Source: Siderastrea siderea | Taxonomy: Eukaryota; Cnidaria; Anthozoa; Scleractinia; Rhizangiidae | Length of the DNA stretch: 64,000 bases | Direction: 5' to 3' | Assembly: GCA_964030785.1 (NCBI GenBank) | Contig: OZ034968.1 | Location: 65,697,399-65,761,398, forward strand | Shown: positions 57,841 through 64,000 of the stretch, one piece after another | Layout of the letters: the number at the start of each line of letters is the position of its first letter | Position numbering within the stretch: the stretch's first letter is position 1 | Program-made: the position numbers and the translations under genes | Notes under the pieces: generated by a model | Told to the model about the DNA's origin: nothing | Databases searched by the model: none | Seen by the model: the letters and a program-made list of their open reading frames with translations, nothing else

Positions 57841-58537
57841 CGCCATCTTTGTTTATTTCATTGGCGCGCACGTTTCAGGAATCTGGGTACTAGGAAAATG
57901 ATTAACCAATCAGGCAAAAGTCTCCCTTGCTGATGAAGACGACAACAGTGGAAGCGAAAGCAGCAGTGAAAGAGACGAATCGAATGATGACATTCTTGCC
58001 TTCATCGATGACGATGAAGAAGTTGCCTTCATCGATGACGAAGAAGTTGAGAGGCCCGCCACAACACGTTCAGGAAGAGCCATAACCAGAAGATCAGAAA
58101 TTGATTTTTCTTTTTCTTTTGACTCTTCAACACGTTCGGGAAGAGCCATAACCAGAAGATCAGAAATTGATTTTTCTTTTTCTTTTGACTCTTCAACGAA
58201 TTCAAAGTTTATAGCGAGCTGACACATTTCTCTTTTGCTGACTTAGTACAGTTAAAAGTGGCAAATGCAACTGTAGTATTAATTGTATTATATTGATATT
58301 GTCAAAAAGATGGTTTTGTTAACTGTACAGTATGCATAGCTGGCTTAATTGACTTTTCTTTTTCCGTTTTTTTTTGGGGGGGGGTTCACCCCAAAAAATT
58401 TACCCTTATTGGGGGGGGGGCATGGGAAAACTTTATTGACTGAGGGCGGGCCATGCAACTTCATAATGACAGTTCAAAAATCCCACCAGCCCCCCCCCCC
58501 CCCCCCCACCTCGAAAAAAATGAACGGTCCCTAAAAA

Positions 58538-59023
58538 CTTCCTGTTCCCGGAGTTAGCACGGATTACACGTCTGCTCATCAAGCCCGTTTCCTCCTTGTA
58601 CCTTTCTTTCAAAGAGCTACGATCACCAATACTTTCCTGTGTTGCTGTTTATTAAACGGTAAAAAGTAGTTCTGTGACGTGAATGAAATGCGCACTGAGC
58701 CGATGCAGTACTAAACCGCCTTTCCTGTGGTGGAAAATTACAATGCTATAAAAGGTATCCGTTACTGACCATTCAAATAAAAGCCCCTGAGCCATTTCCA
58801 AAAGATGTCATGGAGTTTGTTTGTTTGTTTTTATGCAGGGAAATGGCATTGCATGAAATGTTTACTCTGTACTCTTACTTTAGCTAGTAAAGAACATTAA
58901 ATCTCAAAAACATCTGAAAACTGCAATTAGTTTTTGCCAATCGTTTCTACTTTCACACAGACACAAAAAAAATTTTCGAGATTATCATTCTTTATACCTA
59001 ATACAGCCCTTAAAAAGGCAATT
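58538..59023 (+). repeat. R1 repeat, copy E
   Basis: Copy E starts CTTCCTGTTCCCGGAGTTAG, the uninterrupted form of the gypsy insertion site, and continues collinear with 18005-18560 but without the 74-bp MITE. It is cut at about 59024 by the DIRS element, within a GGCAATTA sequence that continues as AGAACACATCAATACG in copy B. Confidence 0.8.
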
Positions 59024-59223
59024 ATATTACACAAACTCCGTTCGAAATATATGAGAAAACATCAGGTAGAATCCCACTTACTGTGCTACGAACCACTCTT
59101 TAACACATCTAGAATAAAAGAAAAACATAACTGTACCCCCCTGGGTAAGAAAATGTCACACATGACGTAATACCATAACTCCCTGCGATCGTATAATAGA
59201 CCGCTGGCCTCTGAGCCCTCCAT
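59024..59223. repeat. Left inverted terminal repeat of DIRS element
   Basis: The repeat starts near ATTATATTACACAAACTCCG and ends GCCTCTGAGCCCTCCAT. It is the exact reverse complement of the right repeat over the part in the window. The outermost 40 bases recur in the internal complementary region. Confidence 0.88.
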
Positions 59224-59390
59224 CGTTTCCCTCGTGCTACGGACCACAACAGGTAAGTGGTTTCTTTTACCACACTTTTTAATCTTTTTTGGCCGTCTTA
59301 CGGCTAACCTCGGCTCTTTTAGAGTCGTTTCGTTTGTTGGGTAAGTAGTTACTTCTCTTTCAGGAATTTTTTCCGCGTTGTTCCTTCGCA

Positions 59391-59966
59391 ATGAGCAAGA
59401 AACGTCATCGTTCACGCTCGAGATCTCGCTCGAGATCAAAGCATGGCCGCCGAAGCGACCCGGAGAAGTCTCCTCCTCCAAGCGCTCATAAACGTCCGAG
59501 AACCTCAAATGAGGAACAGGATTCCTTATCGGCTATCCTGAAAACTTTACAAGAGGTCCAACAAGACCTAAAACACACAAACGATCGTGTGTCGTCCATG
59601 GAAAAGCATTGGCATCAAAACCTCACAGTCTTCCCTCCAGATCCTAGCGTGGAAACTGACACACTCTCTGTGATGGTTCACTCGGACGAAGACCTTGCTT
59701 TATCCGATAGTGAGGGCTTGGTTACGGCTTTAAAGCCACCAGCACGGGCTAATGAGCCACCAACTCGGGCAAATGAGCCACCAACCGAGGTTTCTGAACC
59801 TCAAAGCGGGGTTAATAAACCCCCAAATGAAGCCGAAGGGCGGCCAAACGCGCCAAACGTGTCTTCAAATGGCGGTGATCTTTATGATCCAGATTCTCAG
59901 CAGTCCTCATGGGAACCAAAGGCGAATTTTACCGCCTTTTGGAAAAACACTTCCGTCGGAAGTTAA
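59391..59966 (+). pseudogene. DIRS gag-like protein, N-terminal part
   Basis: 191 codons from the ATG at 59391. An Arg/Ser-rich start (KKRHRSRSRSRSRSKHGRRS) is followed by a helical segment (LSAILKTLQEVQQDLKHTND) and a Pro-rich stretch with repeated NEPPTRA-like units. The frame ends soon after WEPKANFTAFWKNTSVGS. The sequence expected to follow continues in the next frame (59909-60589). The break is at a four-T run near 59937, consistent with loss of one base or, less likely, a programmed shift. Gag-like proteins package the RNA. Confidence 0.65.
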
Positions 59967-60589
59967 CTTATGATCAAGTGAGTGACATACTTGATAGCTA
60001 TTCAATCCCATCTGTGGACTGCCTGTTCTCACCGACCTTGGACAACTCTGTTTTGAATCAGATCTCCCCATTAAAGTCTCGAACGTATGCACAAGAGCGT
60101 GACAAAGAACTGGCCTCTGTGCAGAGGTCCATGCTAAACACAACAGGTCCCCTTTGTTGCTTACACGATGCTTTATGTTCGGACCAAGAGATATCCAAAG
60201 AGGACATCAAATTAATTCTTGAGCAGTCACTATGTTTGCTAGGCTCTGCAAATTTCCAGTTTTCAGCCTTACGGAGGAAGAAAATCCTCGTGGCCATAAA
60301 TAAAGAAAAGATTGGCCTGGCTGACCAGCCTCTCCCCAATGCTAAGCGAAAGCTCTTTGGGGATGACTTTCCAAGTATTGCATCAAAGCAAGCAGACCTT
60401 TCGAGGGGCCTCGCAAAGAACTTGGGTGCAGCCTCCCGGCCTGCTAAGCGCCCGCGCTCAGGGCCTTCGCGTCCTCCTAACAAGGACAAGCCCTTTGCTG
60501 GCTCCTACTCTAAGTACAACAACCGTCCAAAAAACGGACGTTCCTTTCGTGTCCCCAAACAAGAGGCAAAAGAATCGACTCATTCATAG
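59909..60589 (+). CDS. DIRS gag-like protein, C-terminal part
   Basis: The frame is open for 226 codons. Family-like sequence starts at about 59940 with EKHFRRKLTYDQVSDIL, continues through helical LILEQSLCLLGSANFQFSAL and ends in a basic, Pro/Arg-rich tail (SRPAKRPRSGPSRPPNKDK). The ATG at 59909 is probably not the true start, because conserved sequence lies upstream in the previous frame. The tail overlaps the upstream extension of the reverse-transcriptase frame. Confidence 0.6.
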   Translation: MGTKGEFYRLLEKHFRRKLTYDQVSDILDSYSIPSVDCLFSPTLDNSVLNQISPLKSRTYAQERDKELASVQRSMLNTTGPLCCLHDALCSDQEISKEDIKLILEQSLCLLGSANFQFSALRRKKILVAINKEKIGLADQPLPNAKRKLFGDDFPSIASKQADLSRGLAKNLGAASRPAKRPRSGPSRPPNKDKPFAGSYSKYNNRPKNGRSFRVPKQEAKESTHS

Positions 60590-60654
60590 ACAACTGGAGG
60601 AAAATAACCTCCGACCCAGACATCCTCATTATTGTTTCAGGTTACAAAATTCCG

Positions 60655-62568
60655 TTGCGTTGCAAACCAGTTCAGTTTTCTCTACCAGTTACAAACCCCA
60701 ACCAAGTAAATGCTCACCTTATAGATTCAGAGGTGGAGAGCCTCCTCACCAAGGGGGCCATTGCAGAAACACCCCCCATAAGAGAGAGTTTCTTCAGTCG
60801 TTTGTTCCTAGTCCCCAAAAAGGGTGGAACTTTTCGACCTGTGATAGACTTGAGTTTCCTGAACAAGTTTGTGGAAAACTCACACTTCCAGATGGAAAGC
60901 ATTCATTGCCTAAAGTCTCTACTTCAAAAGGGAGATTATATGACCACTCTGGATCTGAAAGATGCTTATCTGTCAGTCCCAGTCCACAAGGACTCACAAA
61001 AGTTTCTTCAATTCCTTTGGAGAGACAAATGTTACGCCTTCCAAGGCCTTTGTTTTGGCTTAAATACTGCACCAAGGATCTTCACCAAACTTTTAAAACC
61101 CGTAGCAGCATTCCTTCGCAAACGGGGTGTTCGTATGATACTCTATCTGGACGACTTCCTAATCTTGGGGTCAACCTACCAGGAGGCGCAGAGTCACACA
61201 GCTCTGGCTGTATCCCTCCTGGAAAGCCTAGGCTTCACTGTCAATCGGGAAAAGTCACGTCTAATCCCAACCCAAATATTAACATTCCTGGGTTTTGTAA
61301 TCGACTCCACTGTAGAAACACTAAGCCTCCCACAGGAGAAAGTTGTAAAGGTGAAATCCCTTTGCATGAAGGCAACCGTAACTCCAACTATGTCTGCTCG
61401 TCAAATAGCAAGTTTACTAGGCACTCTAGAGTCGTGTCGCCCAGCAATTTGGCAAGCCCCCCTTCATTTCCGATACTTGCAGATCAGAATGATCCAAGCT
61501 CTACATGTGAACAACCAGAACTCCGATGTGTTTATTACTCTGGATCACAACTCTTTGGAAGAACTCCGTTGGTGGGTGTCCAACATCAACTTTGTGAACG
61601 GCAGCCCAATCAGACCTCCAGCTCCAACGTTGTTTATAACAACAGATGCATCCAAGACGGGATGGGGCGCGGTCTGCGAAAGTCAACGCACAAACGGGCG
61701 TTGGTCAGTCAGCGAACGCACCCAGCACATAAACGTATTAGAGCTGAAGGCTGCCTTTCTTGCCCTAAAGTCCTTTCTAAAGAAACAATCCCACAAGGTG
61801 GTATGCCTGAGAATGGACAACACAACGGCAGTAGCCCATGTAAACAACAAAGGCGGTACCCACTCACCCTGCCTCTTAGCACTCACATTGGAACTCTGGC
61901 GATGGTGCCTGGAGAGGAACATCATGATATCAGCTCAGCACGTACCCGGCAAGTTGAACACCATTGCCGACTCAGAGTCGAGGGTGTTCAACGACAGCAG
62001 CGAGTGGAAGATAGACCCTCAAACGATTTCCCCATTTCTGAAGGGGTGCAAAATCGACCTGTTTGCCTCTCGCCTATCCACCCAACTTCCCCAGTACGTC
62101 AGCTGGCGTCCGGATCCAGAGGCACTGCATGCGGATGCGTTGACAATGGACTGGGCACCCTTCAAGGGCTACGCCTTTCCACCCTTCAATCTGGTTCCAG
62201 CCGTCCTAAACAAACTGTCTCAGGACAAAGCAGACATCATATTAGTGGCACCCATTTGGCCAGCTCAACCATGGTGGCCACTACTACTGAGCCTCCTGGT
62301 CGAGCAACCTGTCCTCCTCCCGAGCTACAGACACCTCCTGAGGGTCCCAGCCGACCCTCAGAGGATTCATCCAATGTTCCCCAGACTACACTTAGCCGTG
62401 TTTCATGTCTCCGGGGACAGTACCAGACAATGGGAATTCCAGACAACGTTACGGAGATTCTCCTCTCAGCATCCCGCCCATCTACAAGGAAAACCTATCA
62501 ATCAGCTTGGAGACGCTGGAGTGGCTGGTGTGTTAAGAGAAAGACTGATCCTCTTTCAGCGCCATTAA
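60655..62568 (+). CDS. DIRS reverse transcriptase / RNase H / methyltransferase-like protein
   Basis: 637 codons counted from a TTG at 60655. The frame and family-like sequence (IDNWRKITSDPDILIIVSGY) extend upstream to about 60565, so translation probably begins earlier or by frameshift from gag. Reverse transcriptase has TLDLKDAYLSVPV and the YLDD catalytic box at 164-167. RNase H has D331 (TTDASKTGWGAV), E363 and D388 (RMDNTTAVAHVN). The C-terminal KIDLFASR...YVSW...DALTMDW...WPAQPWWP region (466-545) is the DAM-methylase-like module of DIRS elements, of unknown role. Within the element it converts RNA to DNA. No internal stop. Confidence 0.92.
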   Translation: MRCKPVQFSLPVTNPNQVNAHLIDSEVESLLTKGAIAETPPIRESFFSRLFLVPKKGGTFRPVIDLSFLNKFVENSHFQMESIHCLKSLLQKGDYMTTLDLKDAYLSVPVHKDSQKFLQFLWRDKCYAFQGLCFGLNTAPRIFTKLLKPVAAFLRKRGVRMILYLDDFLILGSTYQEAQSHTALAVSLLESLGFTVNREKSRLIPTQILTFLGFVIDSTVETLSLPQEKVVKVKSLCMKATVTPTMSARQIASLLGTLESCRPAIWQAPLHFRYLQIRMIQALHVNNQNSDVFITLDHNSLEELRWWVSNINFVNGSPIRPPAPTLFITTDASKTGWGAVCESQRTNGRWSVSERTQHINVLELKAAFLALKSFLKKQSHKVVCLRMDNTTAVAHVNNKGGTHSPCLLALTLELWRWCLERNIMISAQHVPGKLNTIADSESRVFNDSSEWKIDPQTISPFLKGCKIDLFASRLSTQLPQYVSWRPDPEALHADALTMDWAPFKGYAFPPFNLVPAVLNKLSQDKADIILVAPIWPAQPWWPLLLSLLVEQPVLLPSYRHLLRVPADPQRIHPMFPRLHLAVFHVSGDSTRQWEFQTTLRRFSSQHPAHLQGKPINQLGDAGVAGVLRERLILFQRH

Positions 62569-63377
62569 CCGACATTCTACTATACTTAACCGAGTACTTC
62601 AACAGTGGTGCAGCTTATCGCTCAGTTAATGTAGCACGCTCAGCGATCTCCACCTCTCACACCAAACTGAATGGCCTCCCTGTGGGTCAAAACCCGTTAG
62701 TCATCCAGCTTCTTAAGGGGATGTTCAACAATCGCCCCCCTAAACCTAGATACTCCCACACATGGGAAGTGAGTTTGGTGACTACATATCTTGCGTCTCT
62801 TGGCAGTAACAGGTCACTGTCTCTCCAGCAGTTGTCATGGAAACTTGCAATGTTATTTTCCTTAACTTGTCCCGAAAGAGTTTCAGCACTTACAAAGCTG
62901 GATCTACGCCACTGCCGCATCCTTCCTGATGGTGTTGAGTTTATTCTGTCGTCTCCTCGTAAAAGGGGCACAGCTGATCAACTACCGAAGGCTTTCTTCG
63001 CGCGTTTCCCTTCAAACTCCAAGTTATGCCCAGTAGAGACATTACGTTGCTACTTAAAGGCTACACGTTCAGTTCGTCCAGCTATCCCCTCGTCTAAACC
63101 AGATCCATTATTTATATCGTATGTGAAGCCTCACAAACCAATTTCGGCTCCATCCTTGGCAAGGTGGCTACGTTCTCTTCTGAAGGCTTCTGGAGTCAAT
63201 AGTGATATCTTTAAGGCACATTCTGTGCGTGGAGCTTCAACCACTGCAGCTGCCAAATCCAACGTCCCATTATCTGAGATTTTGAAGATGGCTGACTGGT
63301 CTTCTCCATCTACATTTCAGAAGTTTTATTACAAACCTGTTCACAGCTCAACTTTTGCACATTCTGTTCTTCATTGA
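62430..63377 (+). CDS. DIRS tyrosine recombinase
   Basis: The in-frame ATG at 62430 gives 315 codons and overlaps the end of the reverse-transcriptase frame by 139 bases. The same frame is open back to 60312, but that part overlies the reverse-transcriptase gene and is not recombinase-like. The N-terminal core-binding part has ASRPSTRKTYQSAWRRW. The catalytic part shows the Arg of CPERVSALTKLDLR, the HSVRGAST box (H-X2-R) and the nucleophile region FYYKP near the C-terminus, together the R-H-R-Y signature. The enzyme joins circular DIRS DNA into the genome without target duplication. All key residues are present. Confidence 0.9.
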   Translation: MGIPDNVTEILLSASRPSTRKTYQSAWRRWSGWCVKRKTDPLSAPLTDILLYLTEYFNSGAAYRSVNVARSAISTSHTKLNGLPVGQNPLVIQLLKGMFNNRPPKPRYSHTWEVSLVTTYLASLGSNRSLSLQQLSWKLAMLFSLTCPERVSALTKLDLRHCRILPDGVEFILSSPRKRGTADQLPKAFFARFPSNSKLCPVETLRCYLKATRSVRPAIPSSKPDPLFISYVKPHKPISAPSLARWLRSLLKASGVNSDIFKAHSVRGASTTAAAKSNVPLSEILKMADWSSPSTFQKFYYKPVHSSTFAHSVLH

Positions 63378-63591
63378 AACTTTTTGTAACTTTATACTAA
63401 CCATACATTGAGCTCACAAACAGCTCATGACTTTGAGATTTCAGTTAAGCAATCTGATGATGTTATGGTGAATTACCTCACCTTCCCCTTATTGACTTTG
63501 TCAACTTTGCAGTATTTTTGTTATGACATTAAAGTCTTTCAAGTTATTTGATTCTGTCTGTCTATTATTGGCACCATCCTTCTGCGTTGAA

Positions 63592-63740
63592 CTCTACCTG
63601 ATGTTTTCTCATATATTTCGAAGGGAGATTGTGTAATATAATCCCAATTATACCAGGGCCGGAGGCCTGCCAGTATAATTGAAATTATATAAACAAACGA
63701 AGTGAGAAATATATGAGGACCCACCCACCCTTTCCTGTCG
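63592..63740. repeat. Internal complementary region of DIRS element
   Basis: CTACCTGATGTTTTCTCATA and the following TATTTCGAAGGGAGATTGTG match the reverse complement of the left terminus (59024-59065) with two differences. In DIRS replication this region templates completion of the ends and circle formation. A GTATAATTGAAATTATA palindrome lies just downstream (about 63672). Confidence 0.75.
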
Positions 63741-63830
63741 ACGGTGACACCTCATTTTTACACTTTCAGGTACCATGTCAATGGTGCCAATACAAGAACA
63801 ATAGTGTTAACCGTCCACAGCGTTAAAAGA

Positions 63831-64000
63831 ATGGAGGGCTCAGAGGCCAGCGGTCTATTATACGATCGCAGGGAGTTATGGTATTACGTCATGTGTGACA
63901 TTTTCTTACCCAGGGGGGTACAGTTATGTTTTTCTTTTATTCTAGATGTGTTAAAGAGTGGTTCGTAGCACAGTAAGTGGGATTCTACCTGATGTTTTCT
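63831..64000. repeat. Right inverted terminal repeat of DIRS element, cut by window end
   Basis: From ATGGAGGGCTCAGAGGCC to the last base of the window this is identical to the reverse complement of 59054-59223. About 30 further bases are expected. Confidence 0.88.

Larger units (their letters stand above)
52834..57931. mobile_element. 5.1-kb insertion with 9-bp target duplication, Mutator-like ends
   Basis: GATGAAGAC occurs directly before (52825-52833) and directly after (57932-57940). The ends AGCAAGGGAGACTTTTGTCT and, on the other strand, AGCAAGGGAGACTTTTGCCT form a 20-bp inverted repeat with one difference. Deleting the insert restores one in-frame acidic peptide. A 9-bp duplication is usual for Mutator-like elements; an 8-bp hAT reading fits less well. 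No transposase was found inside, so it is probably non-autonomous. Confidence 0.75.
52334..58222 (+). pseudogene. SAP-like/acidic transposon gene, split by insertion and frameshifts
   Basis: Reading in pieces: KKERSSGRLVLSDSESVAAF and a basic KKKKRAEERTKESQRAREKN helix (to about 52600); after one frame shift, LRVPELNKYLRHHMHR followed by KHDKVKVIARHWLL, which looks like a SAP-type DNA-binding helix-turn-helix (52616-52735); after a second shift near 52775, ENESLLDIDNDDSDED. Here a 5.1-kb element is inserted. The acidic stretch resumes in frame as DNSGSESSSERDESNDDILA (57941) and ends with a TRSGRAITRRSEIDFSFSFD motif before the stop at 58222. That last motif lies in a 66-bp in-frame tandem duplication (58062-58127, 58128-58193). 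Probably a nuclear protein encoded by the transposon; inactive here. Confidence 0.55.
50437..58531. mobile_element. TAA-flanked DNA transposon, 3.0 kb plus nested 5.1-kb insertion
   Basis: The left end GGGACCGTTCATTTTTTACG and the region up to GGGCTGGTGGGATTT are mirrored at 58489-58531, ending AAATGAACGGTCCC. G-rich blocks and a CCCTTATT tract also pair further inside. TAA lies on both sides (50434-50436 and 58532-58534). A 3-bp TAA/TTA duplication is typical of PIF/Harbinger, but no matching transposase is seen, so the superfamily is open. It contains a minus-strand gene (50832-51876) and a plus-strand gene (52334-58222). It sits six bases from the start of R1 copy E. Confidence 0.65.
59024..64000 (+). 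mobile_element. DIRS-like tyrosine-recombinase retrotransposon, right end outside window
   Basis: This element has inverted terminal repeats (59024-59223 and 63831 onward), an internal complementary region near 63592-63640, gag-like frames, a reverse transcriptase/RNase H/methyltransferase-like frame and an overlapping tyrosine recombinase. That is the full DIRS1-type layout. It is inserted in R1 copy E with no evident target duplication, as expected for integration by a tyrosine recombinase. The visible 170 bases of the right terminal repeat are identical to the left one, so the copy is young. It should end about 30 bases beyond the window. Confidence 0.9.

Noticed and set aside
59086..59508. 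Minus-strand 140-codon frame, and its near copy at 63744-63968
   Set aside because: Both run through the DIRS inverted terminal repeats and share sequence only because the repeats are identical.
60312..62429. Long plus-strand reading frame upstream of the recombinase as a separate protein
   Set aside because: Its residues are low in domain character (Ser/Pro/Thr/Gln-rich) and mirror the reverse-transcriptase gene in another frame. Only the part from the ATG at 62430 matches a tyrosine recombinase.

Overview
This window looks like an anthozoan, probably stony-coral, nuclear region. It is AT-rich, has little coding sequence, and has spliceosomal sites and TATA promoters. Its mobile-element mix (a K02A2.6/Mag-like Ty3 element, a DIRS element, a Mutator-like transposase joined to a DEDDh exonuclease, CCHC-tailed LINE debris, TTAA-flanked transposons) is typical of cnidarians. 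The organism assignment is an inference from element types, not from a diagnostic gene.

The only gene that looks like a working host gene is a secreted cystine-knot ligand at 46062-46670. It has a signal peptide, an RGKR furin site and an 8-cysteine mature domain that resembles Trunk/PTTH-like factors. Around it lies a dispersed repeat called R1 here, with copies at 470-1780, 13328-33960 (split), 48557-50170 and 58538-59023. In its longer copies R1 carries a TATA box and a short first exon ending in a consensus splice donor. One copy encodes MESK, which would splice in frame onto the ligand exon. R1 is therefore best read as the promoter/exon-1 block of a duplicated ligand gene family. A matching 3'-flank fragment near 1781-1930 looks like the remains of another member.

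The rest is mostly nested mobile DNA. From the left: a RecQ-like helicase fragment (1-102); an R1 copy; a foldback MITE (1927-2285); a 10.7-kb TTAA-flanked palindromic element (2609-13281) with a second TTAA element inside it (9109-12807); an intact Ty3/gypsy element with identical LTRs (13345-18004) inserted in R1; and a 13.1-kb TTAA-flanked element (19400-32487) that splits the same R1 copy. This last element carries a frameshifted Mutator-like transposase plus exonuclease gene, a tRNA-like palindrome, a perfect 53-bp hairpin and a 62-bp minisatellite. A 2.1-kb relative with the same ends lies at 38940-41056.

Further right are hairpin elements (42076-42192, 43657-44969, 45903-46022), the ligand gene, two LINE tails (47293-48556), and an 8.1-kb TAA-flanked element (50437-58531) with a decayed SAP-like gene. 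That gene's acidic coding stretch is split by a 5.1-kb insertion with a 9-bp target duplication. A DIRS retrotransposon (about 59024 to just beyond the window end) interrupts the last R1 copy. Several insertions are supported by paralogous uninterrupted R1 sequence, so their order can be reconstructed.
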